Counted from the first letter of the stretch, positions 51,891 to 63,264 are shown. The stretch is 64,000 nucleotides of DNA from Lepidostoma basale (GCA_022606425.2 JAHDVF020000046.1:124001-188000), one strand, 5' to 3'. The notes: generated by a model not told the origin, from the sequence alone. Numbers and translations: made by a program.

Positions 51891-53318
51891 TAAAGAATAC
51901 ATTGAATAAAAGTAAATAGGTATTGTAAAGATTTTTTTTCGTTGTTTATTTTGATATTTTATTATTTATCCAAAAAAAAATATGGCCTAATTCATCAATG
52001 AAGCTTTATTTGAAAACAGATTTATTTTTTTGTTCTTCATTCACAATTTTAAAAAAAATGCTTACAAACTTCACATCATAACGTTGAACGCTCATTTAAA
52101 CCAGTTGGCGCATGCGCTGTGATGATGTTGCCAATACAAAATAATTGCCAGGCTTAAAAATGTTAGTATTAAATTATGAATATCAAGCTTAATCGGGGCA
52201 AGTTGGATAAAATACGCATATTCTTTTTTTTATTTCACTGGCATTTGCAATAAAGCAGTTTATATGTGCAAAATATTTATAAAGCGTTGTCAAGTATTAC
52301 AAATATTTTATGAAATGCTATTTTATGCTTAAAGTGTTTACGATATACATATTGTATTTCTACATTATCATTAATTTAGCAATATTATAAAAAGCAAATC
52401 ATAGTTTAAACATATAAAAATTTGTATTTAGATTCATAGACTGTTCATTGGATAATTCATGTCTTAATAATTATAAGAAATACGAGCCTCATCGTCGCCA
52501 TTACAAGCAATATATTTGATCATATAATATAATTTATAGTATTCTCCTAATTTGGTTATTTAAAAATCTTAATAAATTTTACAAATTTATCTTAACCCAT
52601 CCACACCTAAATTTTAGTTAAAACACTATTATTTTCAAACATTCTGACTTCTTAATACTAGATTTACTGGGATTGATTGGTATACCCATTTATACGGAAA
52701 CCCATCACTTTGACGGATGTACGATATCGACGCGTAAACAACACATATCCACTTAATTAGAAGGCAAGGAATGAAATTAAATTAATATATGTTTGTCATA
52801 ATAATAATAATAATAAATAAAGCATAAAAACCTTTTTGTAATACTAAATTTGATAATTATGTCCGTCAAACTGACCGCAAACCTAGTGTTAACATTAGTT
52901 TTAAAACACAGATTCACATATTATGTATTATTTTGCTTTTCAGCCTTCAGGCAAGTAGGAACCATATCATAAATTATTCCTAATTTTATGCATAACGACA
53001 TGATTCGAATTTGACGATTCAATTATATATCCAATAACCATATCCCAGCATAGATTAATTTAAGATTAAAATTAATTGTAGAAATATTATACACTAAATT
53101 TGCAAAAAAAAAACATTTCTTAGATTAAGTAAAAAACATGTAAATAGATAAAAAAAAAAAACGAACACAATAAAATTGATGCATTTATTAAAAATGATTT
53201 TTTATTATTATTTATAAATAATTATAAAATGCCATTTGATTTCTTCAATATTCACCTTCGCCTTGTCTTGTGGATTCATAACTGAATAAGTATAACAACA
53301 AAAAGTTAGAAAAGTTAG
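51891..53318. other. Unique-looking AT-rich DNA, no gene
   Basis: Longest stretch without recognisable repeats (1.4 kb). TAATAATAATAATAA at about 52800. No frame above 60 codons with signal. Confidence 0.5.
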
Positions 53319-53339
53319 AATACGTCATAAATACAATTA

Positions 53340-53740
53340 AGAATGTGTGGTGAATCTGTATATGATAGAGTGTCAAACGCAAGTATAAGAAGTGAATGCG
53401 GTGCGAATGAAAGTGTTATGAACAAAATAATGAAAGGGTCGTTAAGATGGTTTAGACACTTGGAAAGAATGAGTGAAGACAGAATGGTGAAGAAGGTATA
53501 TGTAAACGACGCGAACGGAGCTAAAAATAGAGAAGGACCGAGGAAAACGTGGCACGATCAAACAATCAAATATTAAATATCGGTCACGTGAGGAGTCGGA
53601 AAAATCGACGTGCGTGCATGACAAGATGTATGAAGCGAGAGATGTATGTCAAGACAGATCAATGTGGCGTTTCATTCTTTCTGCCTACCCCTCCGGGGAG
53701 ACAGCATGATGGTTAGTTAGTTAGTTAGTTAAGAAAGCAC
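53340..53740 (+). mobile_element. LINE-C 3' fragment
   Basis: MCGESVYDRVSNASIRSECG, MKGSLRWFRHLERMSEDRMV, then frame breaks (GRPRKTW damaged). The hairpin is CCCCTCCGGGG. TTAG tail. Confidence 0.8.
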
Positions 53741-54119
53741 GATGGTTAGTTAGTTGAACATTATTAAGTTTACCAATGATTCTACAAATTTCTATAGTAG
53801 CTACCAGGTGCTATACGAGTATAAACATGTCTTCAAACGTGATAATACAAGATGTTCGAATTCTCTGCTTGTTTCTAGTTTATTATTTAGTTGTCAAACT
53901 ATGTAAATAAGCAGGTACTGGTAGCTAACTTGGATTGCTTCTGAGGTTCATAACTTTGCTAAGTCGGTTACCTTGTTAAAGCTTTGCTTATGGTTCTTGA
54001 TATTTTAACTCAGAGTCAGATTGGAGAGCATTTTTTATTTTTTACTCTTGTCTTCATAAAGAAATTGATATCGTAATAACAGTAATTAAAACCCAAGATA
54101 AGTACGTTCTTGGATATAA
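53741..54119. other. No recognisable feature
   Basis: Begins with a second GATGGTTAGTTAG scrap (53748), otherwise unique. Confidence 0.4.
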
Positions 54120-54695
54120 GTACATATAAACTAACTATAACCAAACCGCAGAGCTAAAAAGAAGAATTGGACCAAGCTGGGCAGCTTTCGGAAACATGAG
54201 TTACATCCTTAAAAACCGGAAAATACCGATCAACCTGAAACGAAAAATCTATGAAGCCTACGTTCTGCCAGTTGGTACTTATAGTCTCGAAACTGTTACA
54301 TTGTCCAAACAAAGTGCCGAGAAACTACGAGTGACCCAAAGAGCCATGGAAAGAGCCATGTTAGGAATAAGCCTAAAAGACAGAGTCAGAAACGATACGG
54401 TAAGAGAAAAGACAAAGGTCACCGACATCATCCATAGGGTGGTGACTCTAAAATGGCAATTGATAGGACACGTAGCCAGAAGCTCAGATAAAAAGTGGAC
54501 AAGAAGACTGCTGACTTGGAGATCGTGGACGGCAAAGAGAAGTGCAAGGCGACCGCAACTACGGTGGAAGGATGATCTGAACAGACACGTCGGAATAACC
54601 TGGATGCAGTCTCCACAGGACAGAGTGACATGGAAGCGAATAAAGGAGGCCATGTCCAGGGGTGGACGGGATAGGCTGAGGAAGAAGAAAGGAAG
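54120..54695 (+). mobile_element. LINE-D 3' fragment, best-preserved D copy
   Basis: Open frame 54196-54705: MSYILKNRKIPINLKRKIYE, AYVLPVGTYSLETVTLS, SLKDRVRNDTVREKTKVTDI, LKWQLIGHVARSSDKKWTRR, SARRPQLRWKDDLNRHVGIT. AAGAAGAAAGG tail. 5' truncated upstream of GPSWAAFGN-like codons. Confidence 0.85.
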
Positions 54696-54820
54696 AAGAA
54701 ACTAACTAACTTACCATCACCCCGTCTCCCCTAAGGGGTAGGTAAAATAATGGACCGCCACACTTTTCTTTCCAGACACACTTCTCTTGCTTACTCAACG
54801 CATTGTGTCATAGTAATAAT
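54696..54820 (-). mobile_element. LINE-C 3' end
   Basis: AACTAACTTACCATCACCCC, CTAAGGGGTAGG, antisense of the QSFSCQ-type tail; short. Confidence 0.65.
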
Positions 54821-54829
54821 AATAATAAT

Positions 54830-55334
54830 AACATGCTTTTAATAATGTTTTTGTGATGTAATCACCTCAAGGGCGCATCAAGGTGTGTTTTAAATCTAAA
54901 AATCTAAATGTGAAATACGAAAAAGATGGGTTTTCAGCTTAGATCTGAAATCTTTTCGACCATTTATGCTTCTAAGATGTGAAGGGAGATTCTTCCAAGC
55001 TGATGGACTGGCTACCGCAATGGCTCGATCCCCGATATTTTTACTAGGGCAACGCTTCGGCTCAACTAATCTTCCTATTGCCAAGGAGTTCGTTGAGCGA
55101 AGTGTGGATTTCCTTGTATTTGGGCTGACCGTTATATAACTTGGTGCCATTCCATGTAACGCTTTGAAGATTGTCCAGTAGAGTTTATATTGGATTCTTT
55201 CTGAACTTTTAAGCTAGGAGAGTTCTTTGAGATGTTGTGTTTTATGGGGCTTTATTAGAGTGGTTTTTAGTGAGTCTTGCTGGTGCATTGAACGCGGATT
55301 GCAGTTTGTTTACTTGTTGTTTTGGAATGTTTGC
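54830..55334 (-). mobile_element. LINE-O C-terminus (L2/jockey-like)
   Basis: The minus frame 54896-55150 starts MAPSYITV and includes SLAIGRLVEPKRCPSKNIGD, AVASPSAWKNLPSHLR and FRSKLKTHLFRISH. Upstream, out of frame, VNKLQSAFNAPARLT. The order (QxVNxxARL, KALHGMAP, LWxxLPxxLR, LKTHLF) is the classic end of L2-type LINE ORFs. TAA-type tail at 54815-54830. Confidence 0.75.
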
Positions 55335-55770
55335 ATATACATACATACATATCTTCTTCTTCGAGTGCCCTGTCAGGTCCCCCCCAACATTGGCGACCAC
55401 CACGGTGAACCTGTTCCTGTCGTGCGCCGTTCGGAACAGCTCCTCCACACTTCGGATGCCGGTCCACTCTCTCTCGTTTTGCAGCCAGGACATCTGTCTC
55501 CTACCGGACCCTCGGCGTCCCTCAATTTTTCCCTCCAATATCAGTTGGAGAAGGTGGTACTTTTCCCCACGCAGTACATGACCCAGATGTGAAATAACAG
55601 TTCCCTGTCAACTCTAGCTCGCCTCAGGACTTCGGTATTGGTAACCATGTCTTTCCAGGGATTCTCTTTTCGTGGCGATAGAGCCACACTTCAAATGCTT
55701 TCAGTCTGTTCATTGAGTTGACTTTTTAAGGTCCACGTTTTACATCCATACAATAAAACACACCACACAT
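55335..55770 (-). mobile_element. LINE-A 3' fragment
   Basis: ATAC-repeat tail at 55335-55350. Minus frame: MEGKIEGRRGSGRRQMSWLQ, REWTGIRSVEELFRTAHDRN. Continues to the NTEVLRRARVDRELL-type region out of frame. Confidence 0.78.
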
Positions 55771-55974
55771 AGCAATTGATCATTCTCTGCCGGAGTTTCA
55801 AATTTAATATTATCATTGCAAAAGAGTGATTTCATTTTATTTAATGTAGCTCTTGCTGCCTCAATACTACATGTTATCCCTACATCTGGGTCAAGACATA
55901 CATAAAACTATACAATATTTACTTTTATGCTATCTTAATAATTATTATAAAATAATGACTAATTAATGTACTAT

Positions 55975-56098
55975 CATTAGTAGCAGCCTGGAGACTGATG
56001 GGTGACAGGAGCACATGGCGTGCCATGGTCAATAGTTTACAGGATGGACACGACCCCCAATCATGAGGAATACGACTGAGAAGAAGAAGAATGTGATA
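55975..56098 (+). mobile_element. LINE-J 3' end
   Basis: AACCTGGAGACTG-type reading RLMGDRSTWRAMVNSLQDGH, then ATGAGGAATACGACTGAG with AAGAAGAAG. 55771-55974 is unassigned. Confidence 0.6.
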
Positions 56099-56114
56099 CC
56101 TGCACTAGTTTCAA

Positions 56115-56350
56115 TGAATCAAATCAAATCAAATCAGTTTATTTCATCAACAGACATTACAAAATATATTTTTAAGGCATTTATTGAGAACAGGTAAAAT
56201 AATATATTATGTATAGTATACTACCAGAAACGCATAAGAGATGGTTCAACATTAGGAAGACAGGATACTCTCCAGAATTAAGAGTATTTGCCTTCTGAAC
56301 ATACTTTCACTAACATGAAAGACGTCGATCTCCGAGGAGACCGCGTTTTA
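56115..56350 (-). mobile_element. LINE-B 3' end
   Basis: AATCAAATCAAATCAGTTTA tail, then the 3' UTR, ending in the antisense of the EIDVFHVSESMFRRQIL region. Confidence 0.7.
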
Positions 56351-56639
56351 TGTTCGACTCGATATTCGACAGAGCACCCCAAGCATGACCGCTTATCATG
56401 TGTAATTAATACAAGAGTTGAAAAACTTTGCTCACGTGAATATTTCATCGAAAGTGGGCGTAGTGTTAGGATGGCTGTGTCGGAAATGCGAGGATATTAT
56501 TTTTTAACGTAATTCCAGAGAACATCTAATGGAACTTCGGCGAAGATAAGTTTTAACATCTTGAATTTGACAAGACAGTGCTTCAGTAGAATTTATACAT
56601 ATACAGTAGAACGTCATCGGAGGTGTGTTTCGAATAATC
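56351..56639. other. No recognisable feature
   Basis: No repeat match; the open frame crossing 56288-56512 is chance. Confidence 0.4.
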
Positions 56640-56785
56640 CATTTTCCGGATAATCAATTCAAGATTCAATTCAAATCATTTATATTTTTCTTGGTAGAAA
56701 TTCATTTTAAATAATGAAAACAAAAAAAAATATGTAAATTTTTTTTATAATTATGTATTTAGTGTGCTTCCACTTGTTTATAAAG
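56640..56785 (-). mobile_element. PLE-S fragment
   Basis: TTCTTGGTAGAAATTCATTT and TATTTAGTGTGCTTCCAC are shared with 8250-8370; the motif end is missing. Confidence 0.5.
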
Positions 56786-56984
56786 AAATATTGTATTTTT
56801 TTTTTTGTTTTCGTTATTTAGGCGCTTTTTCTTTTAGCAAAATAAAATATAAATCGATTTTTTTTCCTCTGCTCATTGGACAATATTATAACTTAATATT
56901 TTTTCATTGTGTATTAGACTGCGTCACTCCTGTATCCGGCTCACGGCACACCAGTGTCCCGCGGCACACCGGTTGCGAAGCACT

Positions 56985-57030
56985 GATGTAAAGAACGATT
57001 CAACTAAATAATAATAATAATTAGCTGTGT
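56985..57030 (+). mobile_element. SINE-1 3' end
   Basis: TGATGTAAAGAACGATTCAA, then TAA repeats. Confidence 0.55.
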
Positions 57031-57059
57031 TAGTTAGGGTATTTCAGTTGGTTATTTAA

Positions 57060-57200
57060 TTAAAATTCAATATCCGTGTCCCCCAATTCGCTCCTGATCC
57101 TTTTCTTCCAGGGCAGGCTGAAGTCGTGGGCGATTATTTGTTGAACAGAGCCGCCGCTCGTCCCAGGGCCGGCGGAATGGGAGGACTTAACCATAAGTAT
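57060..57200 (-). CDS. Possible host exon (unidentified)
   Basis: GC-rich island in AT-rich DNA. The minus frame ending at the TAA 57060-57062 is open for about 45 codons (MVKSSHSAGPGTSGG, then IIAHDFSLPWKKRIRSELGD) and has mostly G or C at third positions in its first half. A weak acceptor (CTTATAG) would precede it at about 57203. The plus frame is open too. No homology recognised, so function is unknown and coding status unproven. Confidence 0.25.
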   Translation of the reverse strand: MLMVKSSHSAGPGTSGGSVQQIIAHDFSLPWKKRIRSELGDTDIEF

Positions 57201-57529
57201 CTATAAGCCGGTTTTTCATCATGAGAACAACTTCTGGTGTTTGAATATTTGATTGGAGCGTAGGAAAATCGGGGTTATTTGAGAAATTCGAAGGTTCTAT
57301 TTCGAGTTTTCGTAGAATCGAATTTCGTTCACAATAAATATTAAAATATCTTTTTCTACGTATAAAGACAAAGGAAGAAAAATAATAGGATTCTTTTTTT
57401 TAAATAAAATATTATGTACAAAACTATTATTGGTGAGAATATTAATAATCAAACGAATCATATTCATAAATCAATTGAACAAAATACAGAGATGGTTTGA
57501 TGGTAAAAATGCAATATCAAATAATAAAC
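57201..57529. other. No recognisable feature
   Basis: AT-rich; nothing matched. Confidence 0.4.
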
Positions 57530-58140
57530 AACAACAACGAACCATCACGCGTATTCCGCCACACTACTCTATCCTGGCACACCTCTCTAGCTTCCTCCAC
57601 ATTCATATAGCAAGTTATACACGCACGTCGATTTTTCCGACTTCTAACATGACCAACTTTTAAAATTTTATTTATTTGGTCATGCCGTGTTTTCCTCGGT
57701 CTACGTTCCTTTCTTAAATCAGCATTTGAGATTTTGTTATATATCATTCTACCACACATACGTCATAGGGACCTCATCTATACCACCTTTATTCTGCTCT
57801 CATCCTTCTTCTGCCAGTTCCATGCTTCGCTGCCATACTTTTAGCGTTCGGACCAGAACTCCATTGTGAACGGTCGTTTTCGCTTTCATTGACAAATTCT
57901 TGTTTCCAATAACTATTTTCAAAGCTCCATTCACTTTGTTACCTGTACCAACCCTTCTTTCGACGTCACTATCCGTTCGGCCATGCGCTGTGAACATGCT
58001 ACCTAAATACATGAATTCATTCACCTGCTCCAAATTCTCTTCGTTCACACTTATGTTACAAACTATCATCTGGTCCTCCCTTTCAAAAACTATCACCTTT
58101 GACTTTTCGACATTCATCATTAAATCATTTTACTTGCATA
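57530..58140 (-). mobile_element. LINE-C 3' fragment with GTT tail
   Basis: CAACAACAACGAACCATCAC at the start; the hairpin region is deleted (ATCACGCGTATTCC). Minus frames: MIYNKISNADLRKERRPRKT, KVGHVRSRKNRRACITCYMN, and 57800-58120 MMNVEKSKVIVFEREDQMIV, LEQVNEFMYLGSMF, RRVGTGNKVNGALK. Confidence 0.82.
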
Positions 58141-58205
58141 CCTCGTACAAATAATTAATATAAATGAAAACGTCCGTCTTCTAGAAGTTGTATTAAATTA
58201 TATGT
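58141..58205 (+). mobile_element. PLE-G arm
   Basis: TAATATAAATGAAAACGTCC, TTCTAGAAGTTG. Confidence 0.45.
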
Positions 58206-58249
58206 GAAAATTCTAAAGACAGATCAAACGGAAAAACACTGCAAAATCT

Positions 58250-58880
58250 AACCATCACGCCGTCTCCCTGAAAGGGTAGGCAGATTTTTTTTTTTTTTTT
58301 TAATTTTTTTAATTGAATCACTCTTTACATCATGACAGCATGAGCCAAATCGATGTAAAGGGTATTATAGCTATCACAGTGATTCTCGTGACATGTGATA
58401 GGTAGCTAATCTATCGCCATTTAATTGTCACGTGAATCCTACACCAGACCAAAGACAGTGTGATAATCACACTGCCCTCGCCGGGAATCGAACCTGGAAC
58501 CTTCGGGGTGGCAGTCAATGCACTTACCACTCGGCCACGAAGGTCGTGTCGAAGAATGAACTGTTACACTTTAACCGATGCGGCACTCCATCGCCCCGCG
58601 GGAGACGCGGTGTGATGGGTTGCGAACCTCATCGCCACCAATAGGCATCTCCCGCACACACTTCGATCGTTCTACATCCACAAAATAAATCTAAAACAAA
58701 TAATATAAAATACAATGATATAAATTAAAATAACAACATAAAAATAATTTAACACGTAATGTTATTTTTAGAAGGTGCACATTATGTCTATTTAATTTAT
58801 GTTCCACGTATCCACCGTTTTTTTTTTAATTGGCAGTAATTTGGCACTTAAAACAAACCAACACCAGCAAGAACTTTAAT
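58250..58880 (-). mobile_element. Q-C element, longest copy, split by SINE-1
   Basis: 58250-58290 is the LINE-C-type 3' end (CCATCACGCCGTCTCCCT). 58552-58880 is the Q body, inverse of 8895-9330 (GGCATCTCCCGCACACAC, ATCTAAAACAAATAATAT). The SINE-1 copy between them was inserted later. Confidence 0.78.
58291..58551 (-). mobile_element. SINE-1, full length, nested in Q-C
   Basis: The best head: minus strand CCTTCGTGGCCGAGTGG (A box) and AGGTTCGATTCCCGG (perfect B box), then GTGTGATTATCACAC, the body and an A-rich tail (T run at 58285-58310). Confidence 0.85.
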
Positions 58881-58944
58881 ATAATATTGAAGACATTATT
58901 CAAATTGTCATTGGAACAAATCAAAAATGTATTTTTACATCTCA

Positions 58945-59326
58945 TCACCTGAGAGTAAGAAGGTTCCAACTGACAAAAGTAAAAAGCTGAGAAAAACGAA
59001 GTCAAAAATTTGTAAGTTTCGGGTGTGTATCTTGGAAAAAAAGGGTTTTATTTAAATTTCCAGAGATTCTTTTACCGAGAAACGTGTAAATTTTGTCTGG
59101 CAACAGTTGGAATAATAATGTTCTAAGTTTAAATTAATCCTTCTTCAGTGAATCGTGTGTTTTGAATAATCAGATAGAACTTGATTCTTTTCGTAACATC
59201 AAAATGACGATACCATTACATGCTATTTTTTAATTGTACGTATAGATTAGGTTAGTAAGAACTCTTTTCACGAAAAAAAGACAAATGTGAAATTTTGTTA
59301 GTTGGAACCCTCTTACTCTCAGGTGA
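58945..59326. mobile_element. 382-bp inverted-repeat element (MITE-type)
   Basis: Ends 58945-58978 and 59293-59326: TCACCTGAGAGTAAGA, GGTTCCAACT, ACAAAA with two differences. No ORF, and no clear target duplication. Confidence 0.62.
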
Positions 59327-59599
59327 CGACCTGTCAAAATTCTTTATATAAACGAAAAAACTTTCATATAATAATTTTAACATCAAAACAGTACAAACGT
59401 ATTACAATACATGTCACAATTACCTATTATAAAGTGCGGCAACAATCAAATTGACCAAAACAATTCACTTATACACGAAATATCTCCAAATTTACGGGAG
59501 AACCACATGAACGAAACCAAATTTTCAAAATCAGAACCAATAATATCACTTTTTTATATTAATCTACCTTAAATACTTTGATATTTGTATCTCGCCACA
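59327..59599. other. No recognisable feature
   Basis: AT-rich. Confidence 0.45.
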
Positions 59600-59745
59600 T
59601 TTGATAATTCCTTAGAAGGGCGAAACATGTCATTCCATATAAAATTACTAAAACTCCTTGAAGACAGACGTTTTCATTTATATTAATTATTTAATATGAA
59701 GTTTTACATCATTGTTAAAGAAACAATAAAAAGTGAAATATCAAA
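59600..59745 (+). mobile_element. PLE-G arm with hammerhead-like motif
   Basis: TTTGATAATTCCTTAGAAGG, GCGAAACATGTCATTCC, then the GACAGACGTTTTCATTTATA block and TTAAAGAAACAATAAA. Confidence 0.6.
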
Positions 59746-59774
59746 CGAAATTTAGCGATATCCGCTTCTGCAAG

Positions 59775-59862
59775 AATAAGAATTCGTAGCAAAGTGGTTA
59801 TTACTATGACTGCCACACCGAAGGTCCCGGGTTGGATACCCGGCGAAGGCAATGTGACACAT
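59775..59862 (+). mobile_element. SINE-1 head, truncated
   Basis: TCGTAGCAAAGTGG (A box-like), GGTCCCGGGTTGGATACCCG (B box-like). Confidence 0.6.
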
Positions 59863-59919
59863 TATGAATATTACAACGTTTTCATGGCTAGTTTTTCTTT
59901 TGTCGGATAAATTTCAATA

Positions 59920-60298
59920 ATCAAATCAAATCAGTTTACTTTCTCAAAAGATATTACAAACAATTATTGTATAATAGTTTAAGACATCTATTGAGAACAG
60001 GTAAAATATAATAAATATATAATACCAGGAACGCATGAGAGATGGTTCGACATTAGGAATACAAAATACTCTCCAAAGTCACGAGTATTTGTCTTCTGAA
60101 CGTACTTTCACGAATATGAAAGATATCGATCTCCGAAGCTATTATGTTCAGCAGTTTGATTGCTCTCCCCACCGGCATCACCAGAGGCAGGTTGGTTCTG
60201 CATGCTGGGAGATATAACAGTCTGTGCTGACGCTGTGAAGATAACCATCCGGAACATCAAGATGGATAGCCTCCAAGATGACGGAGTTCTCAAATAAT
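59920..60298 (-). mobile_element. LINE-B 3' end
   Basis: AATCAAATCAG tail; almost the same sequence as 24720-25100 over this length, with NLPLVMPVGRAIKLLN-type antisense. Truncated at ELRHLGGYPS-like codons. Confidence 0.78.
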
Positions 60299-60374
60299 TG
60301 AACATTTAATATTAAATTTACATCATTATTAAATCATGTTATCTAACGCATTTTCACTAAGTCGCAAGTATTTA

Positions 60375-60668
60375 AAATTGAAGAATAGAGAAATCTTAAA
60401 AAGATTAACATATGTAATCAAAATCTCATAGATGGCACATTGAAACTGACATGTGAAATCTGGCATAGGACTTTAACATACGAGTATATACAACTTCCAA
60501 AAATTTGTCATACATGGTCATAAAGAAAGGTGGAATGGGGAATGTTGTAATTACATGAAGCGTGCGCTTAACTCAACCAATGACAGGTCATAAGTCCTGT
60601 AAACACCTTGATCTCCATATTCAGTTTCCAGTTTGCATCTTCGTCTCTATTGAGATACAATTAAATTG
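60375..60668 (+). mobile_element. Family I repeat
   Basis: AAAAAGATTAACATATGTAA, TGGAATGGGGAATGTTGTAA, TCTCTATTGAGATACAATTA. Very close to the copy at 42.4-42.66 kb. Confidence 0.7.
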
Positions 60669-61198
60669 AAGAACTTCATTAAAATTATTTGACTTCAAAT
60701 TATAATTTTGATAGCCGACGATATGGATTCCTTGGTACTAATTAAAATATGGGTATTGTTCGATTTTAAGTATAGAAATATATATTCGTCCAAATCTCAT
60801 AACCCTAGCACAGTCGACGGGCCATTGCTACCCCGTAAATGAAAAGTTACAAGGGATATTTAATTAGAAACCCCTAATAACGAAATATACAATATTGTGC
60901 AGCGTGCCCTTTCACGAGGGTGTTCTGTATAGTATTAATGTTTCATTAAACTGCTTCGTTGGAGAAATCTTAATCAATATTGAAGAAAGATATTTCTAGT
61001 GGTAGAACATTTAACCATGAAAATTGACATTAAATTTCGTTTTTCAAAATTTTCGTGTTTGGAATCATCTAATTTCGTGTTTAAATTATTTCGTATTAAT
61101 ATTATATTATATCGTGTTTTCACTATTTAGTGATTGACAGATTTTTTCGTGTTTAAGTAATTTGGTGTTTAGATTATTTCGTGCTCGATATTTTTTTT
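60669..61198. other. No gene; degenerate TTTCGTGTTTAA repeat
   Basis: 61025-61190 has six or more TTCGTGTTT or TTCGTATT units with AAT-rich spacers. Otherwise unassigned. Confidence 0.4.
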
Positions 61199-61283
61199 AA
61201 CTACTTAAACTTTTGTCTTTATTTCGACAGCGAGCCTGGCGAAACCGGTCGCTGTCGAAATAAAGACAAAAGTGGAAGTAGTT
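61199..61283. repeat. Hairpin with 25-bp perfect inner stem
   Basis: 61209-61233 is the exact inverse of 61249-61273 around the 15-bp loop GCCTGGCGAAACCGG. The stem extends about 10 bp more with two mismatches. The loop plus TC gives GAAACCGGTC, the 3' half of a hammerhead with ACCGGT, but no CTGANGA core. Confidence 0.8.
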
Positions 61284-61469
61284 TTATAGTTTTATTCAAT
61301 TAATATTTAATATGAACATCCATCAATAGATTTCAGTAAAATCATTTAATTATGTTAAAATATTATATGTATTATACATATATTGAACGTATACATGAGA
61401 GGATGAATATTAAAACGTGTATACTAGCAGTGCGAATGGAAAAACAAGTTTAAAAAAAACTAAAGAAAG

Positions 61470-61908
61470 CATCTTCTTCTTCTTCAAGTGCCCTGTCGGG
61501 TCCCCACAACGTTGGCGATCACCTCGATCAACCTGTTCCTGTCCTACGTCGCTCGGAACAGCTCCTCCACACTTCGAATGCCGGTTCACTCCCTCACGTT
61601 TCGCAGCCAGGACATTTGTCTCCTTCCGGGCCCTCGGCGTTCCTTATTTTCCCTTTACAATTTCAGTTAGAGAAAGTGGTACTTTTCCTCACGCAGTATA
61701 TTACCCAGCTGTGAGATTCTTTGAACCTTGATAGTTGATAACAGTTCCCTGTCAACTCTAGCTCGCCTCAGGACTTCGGTATTGGTAAGCATGTCTGTCC
61801 AGGGAACTCTGAGCATTCAGCGATGGAGCCACATTTCAAATGCTTCCTGTCTGTTCATTGAGTTAACTTTCTAGGTCCACATTTCACATCCGTACAATAA
61901 AACAAACC
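61470..61908 (-). mobile_element. LINE-A 3' fragment
   Basis: CTTCTTCTTCTTCAAG end, then the antisense of RREWTGIRSVEELF-type codons and the 5' part up to the VKCGSIAE-type region; frames broken. Confidence 0.72.
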
Positions 61909-61954
61909 ACACACGAAAGAAACATAGTTTGACTAAAATAAACTGATTACTAAA

Positions 61955-62248
61955 CCGAGCCAAGAGCCAAGAGAGAGCTGTTGTCGAATGTCAAAGTGAA
62001 AAGGTCTCATATTTGGGTCACGTGCTGCGTGGAGAAAAGTACCGCCTCCTCCGACTTATATTGGAGGGCAAGATAGAGGGAAGACGGGGAGTTGGCAGAA
62101 AACAGATGTCCTGGCTGCGCAACATTAGAGAGTGGACCGGAATGAGGACGGTGGATGACCTGTTTCGGGCAGCGCAGGACAGGGAGGTTTTCGCCGGAGT
62201 GATCGCCAACGTCGGGGGGACCTGACACGGCACAGGAAGAAGAAGAAA
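61955..62248 (+). mobile_element. LINE-A 3' fragment
   Basis: Frame 62013-62225: GHVLRGEKYRLLRLILEGKI, GVGRKQMSWLRNIREWTGMR, TVDDLFRAAQDREVFAGVIA. Ends GACCTGACACGGCACAGG with AAGAAGAAG. Lies opposite 61470-61908. Confidence 0.8.
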
Positions 62249-62744
62249 CCGCCGCGCCGTGATCATATCGAAAAACCAACGAGCCAATTGAAATTTGAAT
62301 TCTCTGACGATAGGGGGTTAAAGCCGGTTTCGTTCCCAAAATAATTATTGCCAGAACCTTCCCGCCAGGCTCCGAGAAACCAATACCGAGTTCAGGGGAG
62401 GATTAATAGAAGTTTATTAAATACAAAAAGAGGCTTTAAAAGGGTTAGTCGTGCAGAAGTTTTGACATCCCCCTACACAAAACATCCCCATTTGTTTGCC
62501 ATTAAGTAAGTAAAAATGTGTGTTACTCGGAAAACCCTAAATTTAAAATATAAAAAACGATTTATTATGCAACGTCATGGCAGATAATGAAAAACACGAA
62601 TTTCCAAATAAAAGTGACAACAAATAGAAACTTAATATATATTGATGAATAACATTTTAATATTTTTTAAAAGGGAAAGACATATTTATTAATCTTATTA
62701 TTAATGAGTTACAGCGTTTGAAGTATGATGTAGGTACAAATAGC
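62249..62744. other. No recognisable feature
   Basis: 62300-62420 is less AT-rich; no frame recognised. Confidence 0.4.
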
Positions 62745-62812
62745 ATTCTTGTACCGATCCTTATGTATGGAAATAAAACATGCAGTGCCAAAAGACCAAC
62801 GGAAGAATAGAT
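62745..62812 (+). mobile_element. LINE-C short piece
   Basis: ATTCTTGTACCGATCCTTAT, GTATGGAAATAAAACATGC: a degraded VLVPILMYGNKT reading. Confidence 0.5.
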
Positions 62813-62819
62813 AGTAAAA

Positions 62820-63264
62820 AAATCTAACTTAGTTACCATCACGCCGTCTCCCCGATAGGGTAAGCAGAAATAATTGACTAGCACACTTTTCTTTCCTGAC
62901 ATTTTTCTCTCGCTTCCTCAACATTCATACATCGTGTCTTGCACGCGCGTCGATTTCTCTGACTCCTCACGTGGCTGACATTCAATATTTGATGTATTTG
63001 ATCGTGCAACGTTTTCCTCGGTCTTCCATTTCTATTTCTAGTACCATTTACATCGTTAACATATACTTTTTTGTCTTTTTTTTTCATTCATTCTTTCCAT
63101 GTGTCCAAAACATCTTAATGATCCTTTCATTATTTTGTTCATAACAACATCATTCGCACCGCATTCTCTTCTTATATTTTCATTCGACACTCTATCATAC
63201 ACAGAATATGAATACGTTTCTACTGGATTTATTCTACTTTCATCCATGCTTCGTTTCCATACAT
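62820..63264 (-). mobile_element. LINE-C 3' part
   Basis: Tail reduced to AACTTAG; hairpin CCCCGATAGGG (altered). Minus frames: RRACKTRCMNVEEAREKCQE, NGTRN, VYDRVSNENIRRECGANDVV, MKGSLRCFGHMERMNEKK. Confidence 0.78.
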
